DNA of 64,000 nt from assembly GCA_030686995.1 (NCBI GenBank), contig JARVZY010002423.1, positions 1 through 64,000 on the forward strand. The letters run 5' to 3'. This DNA is from Artemisia argyi (lineage: Eukaryota > Streptophyta > Magnoliopsida > Asterales > Asteraceae). Below the pieces are notes generated by a model that saw only the letters and a list, made by a program, of their open reading frames with translations, ran no database searches and had not been told where the DNA came from. Both the position numbers and the translations under genes were made by a program. Below, one piece after another: positions 48,571 to 64,000 of this stretch (position 1 is the first letter of the stretch; every line of letters begins with the position of its first letter).

Positions 48571-48795
48571 GGTGAAGTTTGCCCATTTGTTGCAAAGTAC
48601 ACATTTGCTTAAGGCTTCAAACAAGATTAGAGAAGTCATTAATGGGATAATAGCGCAAAGGAGAAAAGACCTTGCTGATGGAACCGCTACTCCTACTTAA
48701 GATTTGCTTTCTCATATGATTGCAGAAGTTGATAAACGGAATCAGGAGTTTGATGGTGCTCCCACAACAGATGGTGACATGTTAGGAGAATGTTG
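48571..48795 (+). pseudogene. Captured cytochrome P450 fragment (CYP716-like)
   Basis: After acceptor GTTGCAG, the frame reads KASNKIREVINGIIAQRRKD and LADGTATPT, a TAA at 48698-48700 where the family has Gln, then DLLSHMIAEVDKRNQEFDG. This is the helix F-G to start-of-helix-I region of CYP85-clan P450s such as the CYP716 triterpenoid oxidases. No heme-binding region. Confidence 0.65.
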
Positions 48796-48799
48796 TAAG

Positions 48800-52266
<3,467 letters not shown>

Positions 52267-52296
52267 GCCCGCCCATCGGGCGGGCTTTGAAATCTA

Positions 52297-52297
<1 letters not shown>

Positions 52298-52386
<89 letters not shown>
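52298..52386. repeat. (TA)n microsatellite after the Helitron terminus
   Basis: Continues the host TA tract of the LTR on the right side of the insertion. Confidence 0.95.
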
Positions 52387-52389
<3 letters not shown>

Positions 52390-53310
52390 ATTGGCAAAAT
52401 ACTTAACTGAAATACTGATACTCAGATAATACTGTTTCCAATTTGATTATTGTGGCATGTGATATATATATGTTACTGGCGAATTACTTAACTGAAATAC
52501 TGATACTCCGATGATAATGTTCCCAAATTGATTAATGTGGCATGATACTTGACTATACTATACTATTCTGAATGATTCCATTATTACCTTGATATTGCCT
52601 AAGTTACCTTCATCGCCATAAAGTCCCTCAATCATGAGCCATTAATCACTAGTATGTGAGCGCGAATATAGTGAACAGCTTCGAAACCTGTTAAGGATTG
52701 ACCTCCTATCCCACTAATACTTGACGGAATGCCATATGCATATGGTTAGTCGTATTAGTCGTGATACACTATATTTGAATAAAAATAGGAATTGGCAAAT
52801 CACCTATTATAAGAGGGCAAAATTTATCATTGACTTGATAAATCACCTCTTTTGTTAACGTTTTGCGTGTCATGAGGCTTGGTGCAATATCCATAAGGAA
52901 ATGTATGTTTTCAACATATATTTAGACACAGCTGTATAGGAATTTGACCAGACTTGAATTGTACATGTTATTAAATTAGCATCATGAGTTTCCATCTCGT
53001 GTTAGGATTATTGATTCCTTATTTGAAATTGATTGAATATCTATATGAATTATCTGTGATTAAAAATCAACATCACTCAATACTTGTTCTACCTGTTTGT
53101 ATTTATCATTATCAAATATTCCTGAAATCTATCAAAATAAATGGTTTTCCATAAAACTCTATGAACTCACCAACCTTTGTGTTGACACTTTTAAGCATGT
53201 GTATCTCAGGTAATTTAATGGAGCAGGACAAGACACGGAGCGGACATTTATTACTCTGATAAATTAAAATGAATTAAAAATTAAATATGTCATTCTTTCA
53301 AGCCTTTATA
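52298..53310 (+). repeat. Outer element 5' LTR, piece 4
   Basis: From about 52386 it is colinear with 63575-64000 (TTATTGGCAAAATACTTAAC...). The part after 52710 has its partner beyond the window. Confidence 0.85.
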
Positions 53311-54763
53311 TCTTAACTACTTATAATGGAAAAATAGTCAAATGTGAAAAGTGAAAACTGAATTTTTGGTCAATGCCCATAATGCCCTTGCCAACTAATT
53401 TCGGTAACACATTGATGGAGTAGAAACTTGTTTCATACACACAATTTTTCATGCGGAAAGTTTATATGGCAATAAAAAGCTGTAGATGAATGTACATGAA
53501 CTGTCAATGAATGTACATGAAAGTAGGAAGATTGAGACAATTCTTTCTACACCTTAAAAAAATAACACAACAAATATTTACATACACCAAAAACACACGA
53601 TTATCTTCTCTCTCAAATGACAAACCATCTCCTCAAACACACCATCTTCTCCTCCTCAGCCGCCACCACCTCCTCATCATCCGCCGCCACAATCCGGCGA
53701 AACCACTGGGTTTGGTGGTTTCAGTTATGTGTGGTATTGGTGGTAGATCGGGTGGTTTTGCTTGGTGTTTAGGTTGTTGCGTTTACAAAGACTACTGTTG
53801 GTGGTTTGATTGCGATTTCAATGGTAGCGGCTTTGTGTACTTTTTGTTGTCTAAGGTAATTTTGGTTGTTAATATCTTTCGAGATCTAGTTTTAAAATCT
53901 GTTCACAAAAAACCATGTGATTTGAGGTTTTTTTTTTTTTTTTTTTATTATTATTATTATTTTTTTTTTAGATCGTTTGAGATATAGAGAGTAATGGTTT
54001 AATTTATTGCCTTTAATATGTTAATTTGATAGTTAATTAAATACAAAGGTTTAGAATTGAGGGTGCTAATTTAGTGCTAAGAAGGAGGTGGGTGGTTTCA
54101 GTGGTGTTGGTCACGAGAGTTTTGGCGTGGTTGTTGTGTGTAGTCATTTGTTTTAGGTTGTGTAGGTTTTACGAGATCTTATAGATGTGCATTATAATGC
54201 TTTTGATGTTTAATTAGAACGGTATATACGTGTTTGTCTATTTTTTAAAGGATTTGAATGTAATTTGGCTATGATGATTTTGTTAGTCCGATGAGTTGTT
54301 ATGGAATTGATGGTAGTTTTATGCAACAATTTGTATGCACTCATGAAGACTCCTGAGTCAAGCTATTATTTTTTTTAATCTCTGGGTGTTTGTAACGGGG
54401 ATGATGTTAGATCTAAAGCCTATTCAGTTATTTGGAGGCTGCTTAAAACTGATTTCGTAGGTTCTTTGTGGCTGTCTAAAACTAATACTAGAGTGTGGAG
54501 GCTGCTTAAATATAGTGGTAGGGTAGCGGTGTAAGGTTTGTTTATGTTCATGTTTTAGGGGCTGCTTTTGCTTTGTCTTTTGTCTCTGAGTTATTGTTTC
54601 TGTGTTGTTAATTATGCTTCTGAAAATATGAGAACTAAATCAAAAGCAGCCCCTAAAAACAATAGTTATAATATACTAAATGAATCAAACCGTTTGTGTG
54701 ACCCTTTGGGTGATGTGTGTGCTGCTACTGTTGAAAATGACACACTTGGCACCACTATAACGA

Positions 54764-54967
54764 GTGTGGTCGCTGAAACATCTGCTCCAAAAGATGGTAG
54801 TAGAACCGAACCTTATTTTCGGCCACAGCCAGTTATATGTGGCATTATCAAGGGCGACATCTCCCGGAGGGCTGAAGATACTTATTAACCAACAAAACAA
54901 CCAGCTCCGTAACACGACTGAAAATATAGTCTATAAAGATTTTCTAATGAAAATTAAAGGCGAATAG
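54764..54967 (+). pseudogene. Helitron Pif1-type helicase C-terminal remnant
   Basis: LYVALSRATSPGGLKIL then NTTENIVYKDF. LYVALSRVTS...GLKIL is the last motif (VI) of plant RepHel helicases, followed by the usual NVVYKEVF-like end. The rest of Rep and helicase is missing. Confidence 0.75.
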
Positions 54968-55038
54968 GTTCTTTTATTCCATGTGACAGTCAAAAATTTT
55001 TATATGTTAAATTTCATTGTCACGTAATTTTACGCAGC

Positions 55039-55110
<72 letters not shown>

Positions 55111-56590
55111 TTTTTGATATGTATAACAGCTTCTTTGACTTGGTATAAAAGTTTATCATCAAATTACTGTTGCAATATGTTAACAGTTAGTACTTTCCGC
55201 TTACCTAATGCCCTTTGTGCCAACAGTTTTAGCTCACACAGATTTGCCCAATCTATTTACCTATTACATATTCTCAGTAGTATGACGCCACATACTCAAT
55301 GATAATTATTTATTGCATACTATAGATGTGTCGACTGTGTTTGCATACCATAGGTGGTTGCATCTACACTTTACAAATACTCTGGCCTCCTAACAACGCT
55401 AATATTCCCATCTTATTTATGATATGAATTATATCTCCATGTTATCTACTATATCCTTCATGTCCTAGGTCATTGCCATTGAGAGACTACATAGTATCTA
55501 CACACAACTGTATCCGTAAACTTATTTCTTGTTCACAGGTATTGACAAAAGTGATAATAGACATAAGGTGCTTTTAGTTATTATCTATCATAAACTTAGA
55601 CTACCAAAGGATGTCCGACAAAGTATACGGTAAGTGTGCATAAGACCAACAACCAATTCCCGCAAGCATTTATTCATTACTAAAGCAATTATATGTACAG
55701 TCATGCTAACCAGCAACTTTGTTTTGTAGCGTAATGGCAACCAGTAGCATTGTAGACATATCTCCTACGCCACAGAAAGAACTGAGCATCGTTTAACCAG
55801 CTCTTGAACGGCGGTCGGTCAGTCCTTTTCATGAAGAGACGGTAGCTTGGTTGTTCTACAAACTCTGTATAATATGTATGATATTATGTATAGTAGTAAG
55901 GTAACTAAAACCATAGACATACTACTATCCTAATAGGTGATGACATTGGTCGGTATCGACCAGTGATGTGTAACGGTATTAATTTTCAACTACTAATACC
56001 TTTACAAATTCCAATACTAATTTCCAACTCTCAATCACAAAAATCGGTAACACAAAAGCATAGCAGGCACACAACATAGACTAATAACGCGAATAGCTCC
56101 ATCCGAATGCATGTCCAGAGGGTACCACTATTAATATCCAACATACAAGAAACCAACCAATGCCATCACTGCAAAACATCTTCCGAAAAATTGCGTTTTT
56201 TAAGTACCATTAAAATATTCACAATAGCCAAAAAAAACCCGGCATCAAAGCGCCGGGTGCCAAAACTCCTTGTTTAAAACATAAAAGAACATGCAAGCAT
56301 ACACACATAAACGACTACCTTAATAACTGCATATATCTTATTTTTTGAAAACTTAATTATTCTAAAAAAATAAAGTTAATTGTCTAATTTACCACCTTTA
56401 ATACCCCTTATACTTTGAAATGAAAACTATTAAAACTAAGTAAGCCGCTAGAAAATTCCGTTTCTATGCACGGGCACAACCATTTGCAAATTACATTTTG
56501 ATATTTTCACGTTCTATTTTGACCACTATACGAAACACTTACTACAATATCGCATATCATTAATTGTTTGCCGCTAGAAACCGCTGCCGC
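54968..56590. other. Helitron 3' noncoding part
   Basis: Contains (TA)n at about 55041-55109 and a GC-rich hairpin CCCGGC...GCCGGG (about 56240-56260). No coding sequence recognised. Confidence 0.4.
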
Positions 56591-56611
56591 TAGGCGCGGG
56601 TACTCGCCTAG

Positions 56612-56787
56612 TCTTTTAATAAGAGTTTGAATCAAATTGTTCATCTTTTATCAAAAATATTATTTGAATGACAAATAACTTTCCAAACGCATCTTTTAAG
56701 CCGTTTTATGAGATTATAACTTCGATCCTCCCCGTAACACCCAAATTACTTTTCCGCTGCTACAAACTTAAATTTGGGGGTGTTATA
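56612..56787 (+). repeat. Outer element 5' LTR, piece 5 (LTR end)
   Basis: Ends AAATTTGGGGGTGTTATA, next to the primer-binding site. The terminal CA has become TA. Confidence 0.75.
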
Positions 56788-56790
56788 GAT

Positions 56791-56803
56791 TGGTATTAGA
56801 GAT
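56791..56803 (+). other. Primer-binding site of the outer element
   Basis: TGGTATTAGAGAT, one C-to-T change from the TGGTATCAGAG initiator-tRNA-Met complement in the core. Confidence 0.8.
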
Positions 56804-57258
56804 AGAGTTATAGATAATTTAATGTTTTCAAACATTAAACTATAACTACACTTTCAAAATAATGATTTTTACACCATACCATTTTATGCCCTCCGTGTCT
56901 GCAGACTTCTGTGCTCAATACCTTATCTGTTGAGATTATCCTACATGTTTAGAAATTACTCTTACACAATAATTATTTCATCTATACTGTTACATCTTTA
57001 ACATACAAAATCCTTATAAAATATTATTCTCGGTTAATACAGTAACATGTCTTCAGAAACTCCCGTGAATATCAAAACTACTCTTATAATACTAATACCT
57101 CACCTATCAATCAAAATTATCCGAATACTGAAGATCCTTACATACAAATATCATAACCCCAGCCTGATATAGAACTCACTCAGAGATCATCTCCATTGTC
57201 ACCTATTCGTTCACCTTTACGTTAAAAACTCAGGAGAGCTACCGAATCATATGAAGAT

Positions 57259-57882
57259 TTGATTGGTGGCCAAGCAACATTCGAAGTTGGACAAAGTTCA
57301 AGCCAAGGTATGCCGTGGAAGAATGTTGAGCCAAATTCTCCGTTACCTTATACTTCAGATTCCTCAATACCAGATTTTCCAAATAATTTATCCTCGCCTA
57401 ACTCACCTGACTACAATATAAGCACTCCTGATACAATATGGAATCTTATTTATCGACAAGCAAGCATATTGGATGCTCACACTGAACAGCTAAAAGGGTT
57501 ACGACCAACTCAATTTGAATGGTACGACCGTAACCTTGACGCATTGTTCAAAAGGGCGGATGCTGAGAGACGAACAATGTGTGAATTAGGAATAAAGATT
57601 AATGAGATAAAGGACAACACCAACCAGGAGCTTGGAAGCTTGGACTCCAGGGTCCGTTGTGCAAGAAGAGAACACGGTCATACACATGGAAGAGTTGAAG
57701 ATATTGAAAGAACCCTATGGATAGCCAGAGATGCAGCCAGAAACCAGGGTCAAAAGATTTCCGCATTAGAGACTATGTTGGCAAATCAAATGAACATGTG
57801 TCAAGAACGTTTCTCAAACATGGAAGCTGCACAACTTGAACTTGAGAAAGAAGTTAAATATTTACGTCAGAGGCATAACTAA
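57259..57882 (+). CDS. Gag-like N-terminal protein of the outer element, 207 aa, coiled coil
   Basis: Pro/Ser/Asn-rich first ~60 residues, then a long helical, charged region (about 75-207) with heptad character (QKISALETMLANQMNMC, then LELEKEVKYLRQR). It lies where plant Ty3/gypsy elements encode the start of Gag. An upstream frame continues to about 57230 before a stop (TAA near 57223). No Retrotrans_gag core is visible, so it may be the first exon of a spliced product with the next frame. Confidence 0.5.
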   Translation: MIGGQATFEVGQSSSQGMPWKNVEPNSPLPYTSDSSIPDFPNNLSSPNSPDYNISTPDTIWNLIYRQASILDAHTEQLKGLRPTQFEWYDRNLDALFKRADAERRTMCELGIKINEIKDNTNQELGSLDSRVRCARREHGHTHGRVEDIERTLWIARDAARNQGQKISALETMLANQMNMCQERFSNMEAAQLELEKEVKYLRQRHN

Positions 57883-58577
57883 TCTTAAGTTTACAAGTAT
57901 CCTTGTTGTACCTACTAAACCAAATAGTTTTGGTTAGTATTTCATGTAATGTTCAATAAATCTGAAACTTCAGAACTTGTAATCAAATCATAATGTATAA
58001 TAACATCCTTTCTGTTATATCTCTATGTTATAAATCGATCTTTCCTTTCATATCAATCATGCATGTAATGAATCCTCATATCTTCATGCAAAAATCTCAT
58101 CATTTGTTATTTTCTTTGATAACCAAATGATTATACGCAGATCAATAGAGTATTAATAAAAGATCTTGTATCGTTTATCTTGCAAAAACAATCAGTCAAG
58201 TTATTAATATTCTGTTTACCTCTGTAATGTTATTCAAATCTACAGTAAGATTTCTTACAATTGTTAAGATTTCTTAAACATACCATAATTAACCCAAAAT
58301 CTCAAGAATTGTCTAAAAATCAATTTTTGAAAGGGAATTTAAAGAATGAAGAAAAGATTATTAAATTTCAGATTTAGTAGACAAGTCGGTTTGTTCCTTA
58401 GTAATCCCATATCAAGAGTTGATCATTTATATATGATACAACACAGACATATCTTGAAATTAGATTACAGTAGGGAGTCAATTCAGTCTATCATCAATGA
58501 AATAATTAACTTCATTATTTGAATTATTATGATATTATATGGATTCTAATGTTGAATTTCATTAATGATTTCAGAAA
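57883..58577. other. Spacer or intron between the two Gag frames
   Basis: AT-rich and non-coding. It ends in an acceptor-like TTCATTAATGATTTCAG right before the next ATG, which suggests an intron. Confidence 0.4.
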
Positions 58578-59261
58578 ATGGACAACATGAACAATGCATA
58601 TCCATCATCATCAGAAATCACCATGACTCCTGGAGCTAAGAAGATATTGGTAAATGACATAGTGTCGGTGGTACTAGAAGGGACTACCGTAGTTTATCCG
58701 AGAAGAGAGACGGGTATACTTGGTAAGCACCACCCTGCAAGTTTCATGAAGTATAGGCCACCTCACTTAAAGATTCAAGAAGGAATGATCAACCCTACCA
58801 TCAACCATAATCAAGGAATTAGGCACGGGGCTATACCTAATGGAAATAATCAAAAGCGAAAACTCCCCGAAATAGGAACCATCAACCCCATCTACTGCAA
58901 CATCATCAATGCTCAAGACCGCTATCGTAAACATCTAGAAGATTGTATGAACTATCAACGTCAGCTGGAATACAATCAGAAAGCTAATAGAAATTGCCTC
59001 GTCACACCTGTTACTGGAAGTGGTTATCGTGGAAGTCAACCCTTGTGTCAAAAATGCAACAAGCATCACACAGGAATCTGCATGGTTAAATGCATGAAAT
59101 GTCGGAAAACAGGTCACAAGGCAATAAGCTGTAAGACTCAGGACAGGAAAGGACAACCAACAACAGTAGTATGCCACGGATGTGGTGGGAAAGGGCATTA
59201 CAAGAGCCGATGTCCAAACTACAATGTTAATTGGAAAGCCAAGACTTTTACAAGAGAATGA
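58578..59261 (+). CDS. Nucleocapsid-like protein with three zinc knuckles, 227 aa
   Basis: The C-terminus has CQKCNKHHTGIC, then CMKCRKTGHKAISC and CHGCGGKGHYKSRC. The last two are standard CX2CX4HX4C retroviral-type knuckles. This is the C-terminal part of Ty3/gypsy Gag seen in many plant elements. It ends shortly after the knuckles, with no protease or polymerase following. The ATG at 58578 is preceded by a splice-acceptor-like CAG. Probably an RNA-packaging protein of a non-autonomous element. Confidence 0.7.
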   Translation: MDNMNNAYPSSSEITMTPGAKKILVNDIVSVVLEGTTVVYPRRETGILGKHHPASFMKYRPPHLKIQEGMINPTINHNQGIRHGAIPNGNNQKRKLPEIGTINPIYCNIINAQDRYRKHLEDCMNYQRQLEYNQKANRNCLVTPVTGSGYRGSQPLCQKCNKHHTGICMVKCMKCRKTGHKAISCKTQDRKGQPTTVVCHGCGGKGHYKSRCPNYNVNWKAKTFTRE

Positions 59262-59970
59262 AGAATCTTTAAAGACCTTGATAGTATCGAGGGAATGGCA
59301 ACTAGATTTAAACAGATGAATAAATTCCTGTTGTAGATAAATAAAATCTAGTTTAAGAATTTCCTAAGTTGTATCTCTTTCCTGTATTTTACTTTAAGTT
59401 ACGATGGATGTAACTTAAGTATAATAACTATCTTTCTACCGTAACAAAAAATCTACCTTGTAATATTTCCATAATAATGATAATCTACGTTAATTTAAAT
59501 TTATGTCCCATTTACCAAATGACAATATACTATATTTACTCCATAAATTTCTAATTCATAGTATGAACCCTAAAATTTTCTACTTTATTTTTAAAGGGAA
59601 TTACGTGTTATATTATAAAAACAACACGTTGAACACCATCTAAAACAATTTATAGGAACATATGATTGAGCCAAACATCACATCATTTGGTCCTCAATTA
59701 TACATAGCCTGATCAACTATGTCTAATTTAGGAAGAATTATGTTATGAAAGGAACAGTGATATTTTCAAATTTTTAAATAACAATCTTCATTCAAAAGCA
59801 AAATATAGAGCTAAAATGAACTGTTCATAAATAATACATTGAACAAACCACAATAAATACCTATCTTATCTCATCACCATTATGATAAGAAACCAACAAA
59901 AGTATAAGTGAGAGAACCCAAATAATTAAAAAAAAAAAACTGATAAAAGACCCAAATAGCAAAAGTTTTA
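59262..59970. other. Outer element interior, pol region missing
   Basis: AT-rich sequence where protease/RT/integrase would be in an autonomous element. None is recognisable. It contains the probable 3' end region of the antisense gene. Confidence 0.5.
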
Positions 59971-60457
59971 TTAAAATCCGTAAAAATTAATACATAAACA
60001 AATAATTAGCATCGGAAGTGCTACCGTTACAATTATTACAATATAAACCATGGAATCTTCAATAGGTTGGTCCGCTATGGCAACAAAGACTCTCACCAAC
60101 AAAACAATAGCAAGAGCCACCACAGGATGAATCACCCTAATTATGCTGAAAGATAAATATAAACAAACCATTAAAAACAATAATGAGACAAATTCTTAAA
60201 CATAAAAAAAACAAAACGAGTTTTATTCCTTATTCATTACAAGTACATAGAAACACAACAAGAACTTAATTTAAAACAACCCTACCTCAAGATTTTTACC
60301 CCCATATCTTGTCTACGGTAATGGCTAGGATAGTGAGGGGTACGACAAACATCAAGATCGCGACCAAGAATCCAAAGTCTTCATCTGGAACATACGCTAA
60401 GTAGATAGCGGCAGGGACGACATACACAATCGCTAAGATGGTGATGAGGTGCGGCAT
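59971..60457 (-). CDS. Spliced antisense gene in the retrotransposon: 110-aa predicted four-helix membrane protein
   Basis: Exon 1 is 60457-60300 (52 codons plus 2 nt; MPHLITILAIVYVVP...). The donor is GGGG|GTAAAA and the intron 60299-60146. The acceptor TTTATCTTTCAG leads into exon 2, 60145-59971 (1 nt plus 57 codons plus stop). Phase is preserved (GG+C gives Gly). The product is almost entirely hydrophobic: two helices around an acidic turn (YVPDEDFG) in exon 1 and two around a second one (ADQPIEDS) in exon 2, so each exon encodes a similar helix-acidic loop-helix unit. A TATA box and pyrimidine-rich leader precede it. No family recognised. Antisense accessory genes between the coding region and 3' LTR are known in other plant retrotransposons (for example Grande); a membrane protein there is unexpected. 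Confidence 0.6.
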
Positions 60458-60515
60458 TTTGAGATGGAAAATGAGAGGAAAATGGTTGATGGAAGAAGTG
60501 GAAATTTGGAAGTGG

Positions 60516-60523
60516 TATTTATA
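60516..60523 (-). promoter_or_regulatory. TATA box of the antisense gene
   Basis: CTATAAATACC on the minus strand, 59 bp before the ATG, with a C/T/A-rich, ATG-free leader (CTTCCAAATTTCCACTTCTT...). Typical plant core-promoter spacing. Confidence 0.6.
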
Positions 60524-60756
60524 GGCTAGAATATAGCCGTTGGGTACTATTCCCGACCGTTGGACACTATACACTAGCCGTTATTTCACAATTCATGACC
60601 ACTGTTTTCAATATTCACAACCCTTAAATACATCAGTTATTTTGTCTTGTCTAGTACAGGTAAATCTAACTGAATCACGTTTCCTTAATTTTAGGAATAA
60701 AAATCTCTCGACAACCCTCTGTTCAAAAATTCTTTACTCAAGTAATCACGTTAAGT

Positions 60757-60795
60757 TTGAATTTCGGGACGAAATTCAGAATGACATGTGGGTAC
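60757..60795 (+). other. Pre-LTR region with GAATTTCG-GGA-CGAAATTC hairpin
   Basis: A perfect 8-bp stem around GGA, followed 20 nt later by the 3' LTR. The FRDEI-coding phrase (TTTCGGGACGAAATT) commonly marks the end of chromovirus-type polyproteins, so this may be the last trace of lost pol. Confidence 0.5.

Positions 60796-64000
<3,205 letters not shown>

Larger units (their letters stand above)
53311..56611 (+). mobile_element. Helitron with helicase remnant
   Basis: The 5' end is TCTTAACTACTTATAATGG after host A (53310). The 3' end is CCGC-TAGGC-GCGG hairpin, GTACTCGC, CTAG (56608-56611), then host T. The predicted empty site AGCCTTTATA|TCTTTTAATA should occur in the outer 3' LTR just past the window. 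It contains the end of a Helitron helicase and a (TA)n tract. Confidence 0.7.

Overview
The window is plant nuclear DNA: AT-rich, with intron-containing host gene remnants, nested LTR retrotransposons, Helitrons and long (TA)n tracts. The gag family of the inner retrotransposons resembles proteins I remember from Asteraceae genomes (often mis-annotated there as 'MAK10-like'), so an Asteraceae host, perhaps tribe Anthemideae, is my best guess. I see no rRNA gene, intact tRNA gene or CRISPR array.

Left part (1-18458), host genes and old transposon debris. A decayed HhH-GPD DNA glycosylase gene (minus, 672-2205) is followed by a lysine-rich, nucleoplasmin/FKBP-like remnant (minus, 4191-4968) whose upstream DNA carries a duplicated block with two E2F-type sites. 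Next comes the C-terminal two thirds of a CWF19L2/CwfJ splicing-factor gene (minus, 6184-9032). It is cut at its 5' side by a repeat insertion and carries one in-frame stop. A two-exon small membrane-protein gene (minus, 9923-10677) has its own TATA box. Remnants follow of a Harbinger transposase, a Helitron-like insertion, a GRF zinc-finger gene, a MULE transposase C-terminus and an F-box/FBD pseudogene, which the big retrotransposon interrupts.

Right part (18459-64000) is essentially one giant nested structure. The outer element is a non-autonomous Ty3/gypsy retrotransposon. Its ~4 kb 5' LTR is broken into pieces at 18459-18993, 25574-27181, 42168-~42794, ~52298-53310 and 56612-56787. Its primer-binding site is at 56791 and its interior runs to 60795. 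Its 3' LTR starts at 60796 and runs off the window. The 3' LTR is intact where visible, so it is the pre-insertion reference for the insertions in the 5' LTR: (i) a minus-strand retrotransposon (18994-25568, TSD TTCCC); (ii) a plus-strand LTR-int-LTR-int-LTR tandem (27182-42167, TSD GTCAC); (iii) a ~9.5 kb insertion in a (TA)n tract ending in a canonical Helitron terminus and carrying fragments of 5-oxoprolinase, an E(z) methyltransferase, enolase and a cytochrome P450; and (iv) a second Helitron with a helicase remnant (53311-56611), whose empty site lies beyond the window.

The most interesting items are these. A spliced antisense gene with its own TATA box inside the outer element encodes a predicted four-helix membrane protein. 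The inner elements' Gag has a C-terminal extension that reads as two tandem retropepsin-like folds without the catalytic triad. The minus-strand and tandem elements share LTR and untranslated backbone but carry different coding cassettes. Arrays of an 11-bp TGACG dyad sit just upstream of the LTR TATA box. A Helitron exon fuses an E(z) CXC domain in frame to enolase.
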